A stretch of DNA of 64,000 nt from Ectobius pallidus (lineage: Eukaryota; Arthropoda; Insecta; Blattodea; Ectobiidae), in assembly GCA_964059195.1 (NCBI GenBank), contig CAXKWD010000003.1, positions 201,338,174-201,402,173 of the forward strand, given 5' to 3'. Shown in pieces: positions 9,261 to 19,900 of the stretch. Under the pieces are notes generated by a model. It was not told where the DNA came from and did not search any database. It saw only the letters and a program-made list of their open reading frames with translations. Made by a program: the position numbers and the translations under genes. How positions within the stretch are numbered: position 1 is the stretch's first letter; each line of letters opens with the position of its first letter.

Positions 9261-11624
9261 ATGGCTGAAAAAGTAAGTGAAACAGCAAAGATTTTCTGCT
9301 GCAACCCTTTCAAGAAAGACAGACATCAGGGTGTGAAAAGAAGTGTGAGGCCTGTTACTGACTGGATGTGTGACATGTTTGACACCATTGTGGTAGGTAT
9401 GAAAATTTGTGACAGTTGTAGGAAAGAACTATCAAAGCAGAAACAGGTTACAGATACAACAGATGACTGTTTAGTACCAGTAGCCAATACCACTAGGCCT
9501 ACTAATGTTGATGAATCATTTGTAGCTTTAGATGTTACCTTAGAGTACCTTAATAAGTCTCTAAGCTCTCTAGAGGAGTCACCTGTTGCTAAGAGGAAGT
9601 TGCAAATGAAATCATACTGTGATAAAAAATACAGTAAAATAAAAAAATGTTTGACAGAAAAGGTACTAACAGCAGCAAGTACAAATACAGAGAAAACTGT
9701 TGACCATAAATCAGAATCATGTGAAGTCATTTGTCAGCTAAAAGAAAAGTTTCAAGAAGAAAATATAAGTGTTAGTGAAAAATTGCAAATTTTAACAGTA
9801 CTACCTAAAAGCTGGTCATGCAGTGAAATACAAAATGAATTTCAGGTTAGCAACAGAATGGCAAGAAAAGCTAAAGCATTGGTGAAAGCGAAGGGTATTC
9901 TGGCAACACCAAATCCTAAACCAGGAAAGGTTTTAAATGAATCTGTGATTGAGAAGGTAATAGGGTTCTACAACAGTGATGATGTCAGCCGTCTTATGCC
10001 TGGAAAAAAAGACTTTGTTTCTGTGAAAACGGGTGACAGTAGTAGAATTCATGTACAGAAGAGGCTAGTGATGGGCAACTTGAAGGAAGTGTACGAGCTG
10101 TTCAAAAACAAAAATCCTACTGATAAGATTGGATTTTCGAAATTTGCTGATTTACGACCTAAACATTGCGTCTTGGCTGGAGGAAGTGGTACCCACACAG
10201 TATGCGTTTGTACAGTGCATCAGAATGTTAAATTAATGCTACAAGTGTTGAAATCCAAACAAATTACACTGAATGATGGCACAGATATAAGTAATTATAA
10301 TTCCTGTTTAGCGAAGTTAATGTGTGAAGAGCCAGGCACAGCATGCCACCTTAATGAATGTCCTTCATGTCCAGGTGTAGATAATTTGAAAGATGAGTTA
10401 CAGTTGCTGCTAGATAATGAACTGGTGGACAACATTACATACAAGCAGTGGGTTTCTGTTGACAGATGTAATTTAGTAACCTTCATCAAAACTGCAGATG
10501 AGTTTATAGAAACTTTGTGTGAACAGTTGTTGATTTTGAAGAGACATTCTTTTATTGCAAGAAGACAGGCAGAATATTATAATCACTTGAAGCAGAATAT
10601 TGGAGTAAATGAAGCTGTGGTATGTATGGACTTTGCAGAAAATTATTCGTTTGTACTACAGGATGAAGCCCAGTCTTTTCATTGGAACAATGATCAAGCA
10701 ACTATTTTTCCTATAGCAGTCTACTACAATGATCATAATATACACTACAAAAGTATTGTATGTATCTCTGAATGTCTACAGCATGACACCACTGCTGTTC
10801 ATTTATTCCAGAAAAGGCTTATCTCTCATTTGAAGTTGGAAGTAATTAGAGATTTGAAAAAAATTTACTACTTCTCAGATGGTGCAGCTGCGCAATTTAA
10901 AAACAGAAAAAACTTTTCAAACTTATGCCACCATGTTCATGATTTTGGAATTGAGGCAGAGTGGCATTTCTATGCAACAGCCCATGGGAAAGGAGTATGT
11001 GACGGTCTGGGTGGTACTGTGAAAAGACTTGCAGGAAAGGCAAGCCTACAGCGGCCATACGAGCATCAAATCATGACACCAGCACAGCTGTTTACATGGA
11101 GTGAGGAAAACATCGACTCCATGCAGTTCTTCTTCTTCAATGAAGCACAATACAACAAAGAGGAAAAAATACTTGCAGACAGATTTCTGTCTACAAAAGC
11201 AATACCAGGCACACAGAAGTTCCACAGTTTCATCCCATTGTCAGATAAAGTGTTGTTGACAAAGGTATTTTCAAGAAGTGAACAGTCATCCACTTTTTCA
11301 GTGTTAGGACCACGTGTGCAACAGAGGCTGAAGCTAGCAGAAGTAAAAGGATATGTTACATGTGAGAACAACAATCATTGGTGGCTTGGTGTAGTTGTGG
11401 ACAAAAATGAGACAGCACAGATAGTGGAACTGATGTTTCTGCACCCTGCAGGTCCTTCTCCATCATTTACTTTCAAAAGTGACTGTCCAAATAAACTGAC
11501 TGTGCCTCTCTCTCAGATCCTCACCCTTGTGCAACCTACATGTCCCACTGGCCGTAGTTATTACCTCTCGAAGGAAGAGATGGATGCGGCAACCATGGCT
11601 CTAGAAAATTACTGTAGACAATAA
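9261..11624 (+). CDS. putative DDE/DDD-type transposase, copy A
   Basis: The open frame runs from 9150 (824 codons). I prefer the ATG at 9261 (MAEKVSETAKIFCCNPF), because homologous-looking proteins start with the CCNPF motif and TTTCCCCAG just upstream resembles a splice acceptor. Domains by residue of the 824-codon frame: a Cys pair and CDSCRKEL (about 49-96), probably zinc binding; a helix-turn-helix-like segment (about 205-255, SWSCSEIQNEFQVSNRMARKA); a Cys/His-rich block with GTHTVCVCTVHQNVKLM; a catalytic-core candidate with D494 (MDFAENYSF), D577 (FSDGAAAQFKN) and D618 (HGKGVCDGLGG); and a C-terminal SH3/tudor-like segment (HWWLGVVVD...FLHPAGPSPSF). The catalytic assignment is inferred from motif spacing. 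Four identical proteins occur in the window, so the gene is intact and young. Confidence 0.82.
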   Translation: MAEKVSETAKIFCCNPFKKDRHQGVKRSVRPVTDWMCDMFDTIVVGMKICDSCRKELSKQKQVTDTTDDCLVPVANTTRPTNVDESFVALDVTLEYLNKSLSSLEESPVAKRKLQMKSYCDKKYSKIKKCLTEKVLTAASTNTEKTVDHKSESCEVICQLKEKFQEENISVSEKLQILTVLPKSWSCSEIQNEFQVSNRMARKAKALVKAKGILATPNPKPGKVLNESVIEKVIGFYNSDDVSRLMPGKKDFVSVKTGDSSRIHVQKRLVMGNLKEVYELFKNKNPTDKIGFSKFADLRPKHCVLAGGSGTHTVCVCTVHQNVKLMLQVLKSKQITLNDGTDISNYNSCLAKLMCEEPGTACHLNECPSCPGVDNLKDELQLLLDNELVDNITYKQWVSVDRCNLVTFIKTADEFIETLCEQLLILKRHSFIARRQAEYYNHLKQNIGVNEAVVCMDFAENYSFVLQDEAQSFHWNNDQATIFPIAVYYNDHNIHYKSIVCISECLQHDTTAVHLFQKRLISHLKLEVIRDLKKIYYFSDGAAAQFKNRKNFSNLCHHVHDFGIEAEWHFYATAHGKGVCDGLGGTVKRLAGKASLQRPYEHQIMTPAQLFTWSEENIDSMQFFFFNEAQYNKEEKILADRFLSTKAIPGTQKFHSFIPLSDKVLLTKVFSRSEQSSTFSVLGPRVQQRLKLAEVKGYVTCENNNHWWLGVVVDKNETAQIVELMFLHPAGPSPSFTFKSDCPNKLTVPLSQILTLVQPTCPTGRSYYLSKEEMDAATMALENYCRQ

Positions 11625-12237
11625 ATTCACGTTTTTGTCATTGAAGAAGGGAAGGTAACATGTTTTCTGTAAGTTTTTCTTTTTGATTGTAATGAAATTT
11701 TAGAATTAAGTGCAATATTCCTGTGTCATATATTCTTACCCAGCGTGCATAGTATTTGTTATAAATGTAAAAAAATATGATCCCATTTCGATCCCATAAC
11801 AAAACTTGTAGGACATGATGCTGAAATATGTATGTTTCTGTGAGATTTTTTTCAAAATTTTCAAAATATAGGTTTTTGAAAAATTCAGTTTTCAAATTTT
11901 TTTTGGGTAACCTTGAAAATATTTTTTTTCGAAAGTACTCGTGTGACATATCAAATTAAAGCTCATAATATAAGCTACATTTTGGTACTTTTCCCACTCA
12001 TCTATGTCAATTCCAGCTTGATTTATGCGTCATTTTGTGATTGCACTTATGCAGAAAATTTGGTTTTTTTCCATATTTCAGAAGGGTATAACTGGAAAAC
12101 TACAACACATAAAAATCTGATATTTTGCACTTTAACATATCTCAGGTGGTACTTCATGACAACCAAGTATGACTAAAATCGGAGATGGTCATGTTCAAAA
12201 TTGACAAAAAATTGGTTCACTTGACATGGAATGACCC

Positions 12238-12811
12238 AACACATAACAGAGTATATATACTCCCCTGTAAGAGTGAGGACTTTTAATTTTTCAAATAGCG
12301 GTTTACAAGATTCCCTTTTTTTCTTTCCACATATTATTCTTATTGCCCGCTTTTGTAATCTAAATATTTTCTCCCTATGGGTAGAGTTGCCCCAGAAAAT
12401 GATCCCGTACCTCATTACCGAGTGAAAATATGCAAAATATACCATAAGTAATGCATCCTGTTTTAATATATTATTCAAAATTCTTAAAGCAAAGCATGCT
12501 GAACTCAGTTTTGGACTTATCATTTCTATGTGTGTCTTCCAGTCAAGATTTTGGTCAATTTGTAATCCTAAAAATTTTACATTGCTAATTTCTTGTATGA
12601 TTTGTGTTCCATAATTAATTTCAAGATTTGAGATACATCTGTTTTTTGTCCTAAATTGTATAAAATGGGTCTTATCAATATTAAGTGTCATTTTATTAGC
12701 TAGAAACCATGTGTTTAACTCGTGAAAAGCCTTTGTAGCTATTCGTGATAAATGTTCTTGTGACGTTCCTGTTACAAGTACACTAGTATCATCTGCAAAG
12801 AGCAATACCAT
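12238..12811 (-). pseudogene. LINE-alpha RT/C-terminal fragment in the A-B spacer
   Basis: Corresponds to about 5956-6527 of LINE-alpha, from LFADDTS to GEYIYSVMC. Here the frame across NTWFLANKMTLNIDK is intact, showing that the break in LINE-alpha is a local one-base loss. Both ends are cut abruptly: one by the right tip of transposon A, the other by unrelated sequence. Confidence 0.85.
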
Positions 12812-13146
12812 CTGCATGACACGGCGAGCAGTGGTTTTGATAGTTTATAAAAAGAGTATTGTTGGTGCAAGGGAATTTTCCTGCATTAAGGCGTTTTTTA
12901 TAATTGTTGAAATATGTTTGGTGCAAGGGTATTTTTGTTATTGTGAAATATTATTACCGGCGTTGAGCAGCAGCTGGCAGGTGCATAGAAGATAGGGGAA
13001 GCAGCCAGCCAGGCAGGTAGCGAGTGGAAGGGGCATAAACTACCCACTTGCCAAACGTTGCAGGCAGGCAGTTAGGGGAAGGTAGGGAAAGCGGCTGTCA
13101 CCATAGCAACGAGCAGTGGCAAGTGGAGCGAGGGCCAAGGTGTAGG
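12812..13146. other. non-coding spacer between transposons A and B
   Basis: The first 150 bp are a diverged relative of 4880-5145. The remainder is unusually rich in purines and in CAGGCAGG/AGGGGAAGG-like words, unlike its AT-rich surroundings. No open frame is worth naming. Confidence 0.5.
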
Positions 13147-16100
13147 GGGTCATTCCATGTCAAGTGAACCAATGGAAAAACGTGACCACCTCCGATTTTA
13201 GTCATACTTGGTTGTCATGAAGTACCACCTGAGATATGTTGAAGTACAAAATATCAGATTTTTATGTGTTGTAGTTTTCCAGTTATACCCTTCTGAAATA
13301 TGGAAAAAAACCAAATTTTCTGCATAAGTGCAATCACAAAATGACGCATAAATCAAGCTGGAATTGACATAGATGAGTGGGAAAAGTATCAAAATGTAGC
13401 TTATATTATGAGCTTTAATTTGATACGTCACACGACTACTTTCGAAAAAAAATATTTTCAAGGTTACCCAAAAAAAATTTGAAAACTGAATTTTTCAAAA
13501 ACCTATATTTTGAAAATTTTGAAACAATTCTCATAGAAACATACATATTTCAGCATCATGTCCTACAAGTTTTGATAAGGGATCGCAATGGGATCATATT
13601 TTTTTACATTTATAACAAATACTATGCACGCTGGGTAAGAATATATGACACAGGAATATTGCACTTAATTCTAAAATCCATTCCTTTGTCCAGGGAGTTG
13701 TTTACCAACATGCATATACCAACTTGTGCAAGTGGTCAAATGGGTATGAGTAAACACAGTCTGCAAGCATGTGAGTCAGCCAGGGAATGCAAGTTGTAAC
13801 CTGTTGGACCTGGCTTCAGTTGTGCCTTGACTCTCATGCAGTGTGCTTCCTTTCTTCAAAGGCTGTACAAAGACTGTATTGCTGCATGTAAAGTAGTGGG
13901 TTCAGTGATTAAAATAGGCATTGTGTATTTCCCCAGTATGGCTGAAAAAGTAAGTGAAACAGCAAAGATTTTCTGCTGCAACCCTTTCAAGAAAGACAGA
14001 CATCAGGGTGTGAAAAGAAGTGTGAGGCCTGTTACTGACTGGATGTGTGACATGTTTGACACCATTGTGGTAGGTATGAAAATTTGTGACAGTTGTAGGA
14101 AAGAACTATCAAAGCAGAAACAGGTTACAGATACAACAGATGACTGTTTAGTACCAGTAGCCAATACCACTAGGCCTACTAATGTTGATGAATCATTTGT
14201 AGCTTTAGATGTTACCTTAGAGTACCTTAATAAGTCTCTAAGCTCTCTAGAGGAGTCACCTGTTGCTAAGAGGAAGTTGCAAATGAAATCATACTGTGAT
14301 AAAAAATACAGTAAAATAAAAAAATGTTTGACAGAAAAGGTACTAACAGCAGCAAGTACAAATACAGAGAAAACTGTTGACCATAAATCAGAATCATGTG
14401 AAGTCATTTGTCAGCTAAAAGAAAAGTTTCAAGAAGAAAATATAAGTGTTAGTGAAAAATTGCAAATTTTAACAGTACTACCTAAAAGCTGGTCATGCAG
14501 TGAAATACAAAATGAATTTCAGGTTAGCAACAGAATGGCAAGAAAAGCTAAAGCATTGGTGAAAGCGAAGGGTATTCTGGCAACACCAAATCCTAAACCA
14601 GGAAAGGTTTTAAATGAATCTGTGATTGAGAAGGTAATAGGGTTCTACAACAGTGATGATGTCAGCCGTCTTATGCCTGGAAAAAAAGACTTTGTTTCTG
14701 TGAAAACGGGTGACAGTAGTAGAATTCATGTACAGAAGAGGCTAGTGATGGGCAACTTGAAGGAAGTGTACGAGCTGTTCAAAAACAAAAATCCTACTGA
14801 TAAGATTGGATTTTCGAAATTTGCTGATTTACGACCTAAACATTGCGTCTTGGCTGGAGGAAGTGGTACCCACACAGTATGCGTTTGTACAGTGCATCAG
14901 AATGTTAAATTAATGCTACAAGTGTTGAAATCCAAACAAATTACACTGAATGATGGCACAGATATAAGTAATTATAATTCCTGTTTAGCGAAGTTAATGT
15001 GTGAAGAGCCAGGCACAGCATGCCACCTTAATGAATGTCCTTCATGTCCAGGTGTAGATAATTTGAAAGATGAGTTACAGTTGCTGCTAGATAATGAACT
15101 GGTGGACAACATTACATACAAGCAGTGGGTTTCTGTTGACAGATGTAATTTAGTAACCTTCATCAAAACTGCAGATGAGTTTATAGAAACTTTGTGTGAA
15201 CAGTTGTTGATTTTGAAGAGACATTCTTTTATTGCAAGAAGACAGGCAGAATATTATAATCACTTGAAGCAGAATATTGGAGTAAATGAAGCTGTGGTAT
15301 GTATGGACTTTGCAGAAAATTATTCGTTTGTACTACAGGATGAAGCCCAGTCTTTTCATTGGAACAATGATCAAGCAACTATTTTTCCTATAGCAGTCTA
15401 CTACAATGATCATAATATACACTACAAAAGTATTGTATGTATCTCTGAATGTCTACAGCATGACACCACTGCTGTTCATTTATTCCAAAAAAGGCTTATC
15501 TCTCATTTGAAGTTGGAAGTAATTAGAGATTTGAAAAAAATTTACTACTTCTCAGATGGTGCAGCTGCGCAATTTAAAAACAGAAAAAACTTTTCAAACT
15601 TATGCCACCATGTTCATGATTTTGGAATTGAGGCAGAGTGGCATTTCTATGCAACAGCCCATGGGAAAGGAGTATGTGACGGTCTGGGTGGTACTGTGAA
15701 AAGACTTGCAGGAAAGGCAAGCCTACAGCGGCCATACGAGCATCAAATCATGACACCAGCACAGCTGTTTACATGGAGTGAGGAAAACATCGACTCCATG
15801 CAGTTCTTCTTCTTCAATGAAGCACAATACAACAAAGAGGAAAAAATACTTGCAGACAGATTTCTGTCTACAAAAGCAATACCAGGCACACAGAAGTTCC
15901 ACAGTTTCATCCCATTGTCAGATAAAGTGTTGTTGACAAAGGTATTTTCAAGAAGTGAACAGTCATCCACTTTTTCAGTGTTAGGACCACGTGTGCAACA
16001 GAGGCTGAAGCTAGCAGAAGTAAAAGGATATGTTACATGTGAGAACAACAATCATTGGTGGCTTGGTGTAGTTGTGGACAAAAATGAGACAGCACAGATA

Positions 16101-16915
16101 GTGGAACTGATGTTTCTGCACCCTGCAGGTCCTTCTCCATCATTTACTTTCAAAAGTGACTGTCCAAATAAACTGACTGTGCCTCTCTCTCAGATCCTCA
16201 CCCTTGTGCAACCTACATGTCCCACTGGCCGTAGTTATTACCTCTCGAAGGAAGAGATGGATGCGGCAACCATGGCTCTAGAAAATTACTGTAGACAATA
16301 AATTCACGTTTTTGTCATTGAAGAAGGGAAGGTAACATGTTTTCTGTAAGTTTTTCTTTTTGATTGTAATGAAATTTTAGAATTAAGTGCAAGATTACGG
16401 TGCCATATATTCTTACCCAGCGTGCATAGTATTTGTTATAAATGTAAAAAAATATGATCCCATTTCGATCCCATAACAAAACTTGTAGGACATGATGCTG
16501 AAATATGTATGTTTCTGTGAGATTTTTTTCAAAATTTTCAAAATATAGGTTTTTGAAAAATTCAGTTTTCAAATTTTTTGGGGGTAACCTTGAAAATATT
16601 TTTTTTTCGAAAGTACTCGTGTGACATATCAAATTAAAGCTCATAATATAAGCTACATTTTGGTACTTTTCCCACTCATCTATGTCAATTCCAGCTTGAT
16701 TTATGCGTCATTTTGTGATTGCACTTATGCAGAAAATTTGGTTTTTTTCCATATTTCAGAAGGGTATAACTGGAAAACTACAACACATAAAAATCTGATA
16801 TTTTGCACTTTAACATATCTCAGGTGGTACTTCATGACAACCAAGTATGACTAAAATCGGAGATGGTCATGTTCAAAATTGACAAAAAATTGGTTCACTT
16901 GACATGGAATGACCC
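13147..16915 (+). mobile_element. DNA transposon copy B
   Basis: Same structure as copy A. The terminal inverted repeats differ from those of A at several places (for example GATAAGGGATCGCAATG against GTTATGGGATCGAAATG in the left arm, and AAGATTACGGTGCC against AATATTCCTGTGTC in the right arm), while the gene is almost unchanged. The left neighbour is GTAGG and the right neighbour AA, so no target duplication is visible. Confidence 0.85.
13938..16301 (+). CDS. putative DDE/DDD-type transposase, copy B
   Basis: Encodes the same 824-residue frame as copy A (full frame from 13827). The only nucleotide difference noticed is synonymous, CCAAAA for CCAGAA near 15486. All motifs described for copy A are retained, including the three candidate catalytic Asp residues. 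Confidence 0.82.
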   Translation: MAEKVSETAKIFCCNPFKKDRHQGVKRSVRPVTDWMCDMFDTIVVGMKICDSCRKELSKQKQVTDTTDDCLVPVANTTRPTNVDESFVALDVTLEYLNKSLSSLEESPVAKRKLQMKSYCDKKYSKIKKCLTEKVLTAASTNTEKTVDHKSESCEVICQLKEKFQEENISVSEKLQILTVLPKSWSCSEIQNEFQVSNRMARKAKALVKAKGILATPNPKPGKVLNESVIEKVIGFYNSDDVSRLMPGKKDFVSVKTGDSSRIHVQKRLVMGNLKEVYELFKNKNPTDKIGFSKFADLRPKHCVLAGGSGTHTVCVCTVHQNVKLMLQVLKSKQITLNDGTDISNYNSCLAKLMCEEPGTACHLNECPSCPGVDNLKDELQLLLDNELVDNITYKQWVSVDRCNLVTFIKTADEFIETLCEQLLILKRHSFIARRQAEYYNHLKQNIGVNEAVVCMDFAENYSFVLQDEAQSFHWNNDQATIFPIAVYYNDHNIHYKSIVCISECLQHDTTAVHLFQKRLISHLKLEVIRDLKKIYYFSDGAAAQFKNRKNFSNLCHHVHDFGIEAEWHFYATAHGKGVCDGLGGTVKRLAGKASLQRPYEHQIMTPAQLFTWSEENIDSMQFFFFNEAQYNKEEKILADRFLSTKAIPGTQKFHSFIPLSDKVLLTKVFSRSEQSSTFSVLGPRVQQRLKLAEVKGYVTCENNNHWWLGVVVDKNETAQIVELMFLHPAGPSPSFTFKSDCPNKLTVPLSQILTLVQPTCPTGRSYYLSKEEMDAATMALENYCRQ

Positions 16916-16922
16916 AAGGGTC
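16911..16922. other. abutted transposon ends (B right tip, AA, C left tip)
   Basis: The sequence reads GACCC-AA-GGGTC. The right tip of B and the left tip of C are separated by two bases, the same AA that precedes copy A at 8468-8469. Such closely abutted ends are known from tandem or circular transposition intermediates of some insertion sequences. Whether that applies here is inference. Confidence 0.7.
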
Positions 16923-19900
16923 ATTCCATGTCAAGTGAACCAATGGAAAAACGTGACCACCTCCGATTTTAGTCATACTTGGTTGTCATGAAGTACCACC
17001 TGAGATATGTTGAAGTACAAAATATCAGATTTTTATGTGTTGTAGTTTTCCAGTTATACCCTTCTGAAATATGGAAAAAAACCAAATTTTCTGCATAAGT
17101 GCAATCACAAAATGACGCATAAATCAAGCTGGAATTGACATAGATGAGTGGGAAAAGTACCAAAATGTAGCTTATATTATGAGCTTTAATTTGATATGTC
17201 ACACGAGTACTTTCGAAAAAAAATATTTTCAAGGTTACCCAAAAAAAATTTGAAAACTGAATTTTTCAAAAACCTATATTTTGAAAATTTTGAAAAAAAT
17301 CTCACAGAAACATACATATTTCAGCATCATGTCCTACAAGTTTTGTTATGGGATCGAAATGGGATCATATTTTTTTACATTTATAACAAATACTATGCAC
17401 GCTGGGTAAGAATATATGACACAGGAATATTGCACTTAATTCTAAAATCCATTCCTTTGTCCAGGGAGTTGTTTACCAACATGCATATACCAACTTGTGC
17501 AAGTGGTCAAATGGGTATGAGTAAACACAGTCTGCAAGCATGTGAGTCAGCCAGGGAATGCAAGTTGTAACCTGTTGGACCTGGCTTCAGTTGTGCCTTG
17601 ACTCTCATGCAGTGTGCTTCCTTTCTTCAAAGGCTGTACAAAGACTGTATTGCTGCATGTAAAGTAGTGGGTTCAGTGATTAAAATAGGCATTGTGTATT
17701 TCCCCAGTATGGCTGAAAAAGTAAGTGAAACAGCAAAGATTTTCTGCTGCAACCCTTTCAAGAAAGACAGACATCAGGGTGTGAAAAGAAGTGTGAGGCC
17801 TGTTACTGACTGGATGTGTGACATGTTTGACACCATTGTGGTAGGTATGAAAATTTGTGACAGTTGTAGGAAAGAACTATCAAAGCAGAAACAGGTTACA
17901 GATACAACAGATGACTGTTTAGTACCAGTAGCCAATACCACTAGGCCTACTAATGTTGATGAATCATTTGTAGCTTTAGATGTTACCTTAGAGTACCTTA
18001 ATAAGTCTCTAAGCTCTCTAGAGGAGTCACCTGTTGCTAAGAGGAAGTTGCAAATGAAATCATACTGTGATAAAAAATACAGTAAAATAAAAAAATGTTT
18101 GACAGAAAAGGTACTAACAGCAGCAAGTACAAATACAGAGAAAACTGTTGACCATAAATCAGAATCATGTGAAGTCATTTGTCAGCTAAAAGAAAAGTTT
18201 CAAGAAGAAAATATAAGTGTTAGTGAAAAATTGCAAATTTTAACAGTACTACCTAAAAGCTGGTCATGCAGTGAAATACAAAATGAATTTCAGGTTAGCA
18301 ACAGAATGGCAAGAAAAGCTAAAGCATTGGTGAAAGCGAAGGGTATTCTGGCAACACCAAATCCTAAACCAGGAAAGGTTTTAAATGAATCTGTGATTGA
18401 GAAGGTAATAGGGTTCTACAACAGTGATGATGTCAGCCGTCTTATGCCTGGAAAAAAAGACTTTGTTTCTGTGAAAACGGGTGACAGTAGTAGAATTCAT
18501 GTACAGAAGAGGCTAGTGATGGGCAACTTGAAGGAAGTGTACGAGCTGTTCAAAAACAAAAATCCTACTGATAAGATTGGATTTTCGAAATTTGCTGATT
18601 TACGACCTAAACATTGCGTCTTGGCTGGAGGAAGTGGTACCCACACAGTATGCGTTTGTACAGTGCATCAGAATGTTAAATTAATGCTACAAGTGTTGAA
18701 ATCCAAACAAATTACACTGAATGATGGCACAGATATAAGTAATTATAATTCCTGTTTAGCGAAGTTAATGTGTGAAGAGCCAGGCACAGCATGCCACCTT
18801 AATGAATGTCCTTCATGTCCAGGTGTAGATAATTTGAAAGATGAGTTACAGTTGCTGCTAGATAATGAACTGGTGGACAACATTACATACAAGCAGTGGG
18901 TTTCTGTTGACAGATGTAATTTAGTAACCTTCATCAAAACTGCAGATGAGTTTATAGAAACTTTGTGTGAACAGTTGTTGATTTTGAAGAGACATTCTTT
19001 TATTGCAAGAAGACAGGCAGAATATTATAATCACTTGAAGCAGAATATTGGAGTAAATGAAGCTGTGGTATGTATGGACTTTGCAGAAAATTATTCGTTT
19101 GTACTACAGGATGAAGCCCAGTCTTTTCATTGGAACAATGATCAAGCAACTATTTTTCCTATAGCAGTCTACTACAATGATCATAATATACACTACAAAA
19201 GTATTGTATGTATCTCTGAATGTCTACAGCATGACACCACTGCTGTTCATTTATTCCAGAAAAGGCTTATCTCTCATTTGAAGTTGGAAGTAATTAGAGA
19301 TTTGAAAAAAATTTACTACTTCTCAGATGGTGCAGCTGCGCAATTTAAAAACAGAAAAAACTTTTCAAACTTATGCCACCATGTTCATGATTTTGGAATT
19401 GAGGCAGAGTGGCATTTCTATGCAACAGCCCATGGGAAAGGAGTATGTGACGGTCTGGGTGGTACTGTGAAAAGACTTGCAGGAAAGGCAAGCCTACAGC
19501 GGCCATACGAGCATCAAATCATGACACCAGCACAGCTGTTTACATGGAGTGAGGAAAACATCGACTCCATGCAGTTCTTCTTCTTCAATGAAGCACAATA
19601 CAACAAAGAGGAAAAAATACTTGCAGACAGATTTCTGTCTACAAAAGCAATACCAGGCACACAGAAGTTCCACAGTTTCATCCCATTGTCAGATAAAGTG
19701 TTGTTGACAAAGGTATTTTCAAGAAGTGAACAGTCATCCACTTTTTCAGTGTTAGGACCACGTGTGCAACAGAGGCTGAAGCTAGCAGAAGTAAAAGGAT
19801 ATGTTACATGTGAGAACAACAATCATTGGTGGCTTGGTGTAGTTGTGGACAAAAATGAGACAGCACAGATAGTGGAACTGATGTTTCTGCACCCTGCAGG

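Larger units (their letters stand above)
8470..12237 (+). mobile_element. DNA transposon copy A (GGGTCATTCCATG family)
   Basis: A 3768-bp element bounded by GGGTCATTCCATG and its complement. Terminal inverted repeats of about 535 bp flank one long gene on the plus strand. AA lies directly outside both tips, but this is too short to prove a target duplication. The left tip abuts LINE-alpha at its endonuclease end and the right tip abuts a different part of the same LINE family, so the insertion was accompanied or followed by rearrangement. Long inverted repeats plus a DDE/DDD-like protein mark it as a cut-and-paste transposon. Sola is one possible superfamily, not proven. Confidence 0.85.

Noticed and set aside
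9326..9730. Minus-strand frames within the transposase genes (134, 64 and 102 codons, repeated in all copies)
   Set aside because: Antisense shadows of the 824-codon frame; their conservation is explained by the sense gene.
12238..12817. A functional RT gene of 214 codons
   Set aside because: Both ends are cut; the last residues come from the transposon A tip.
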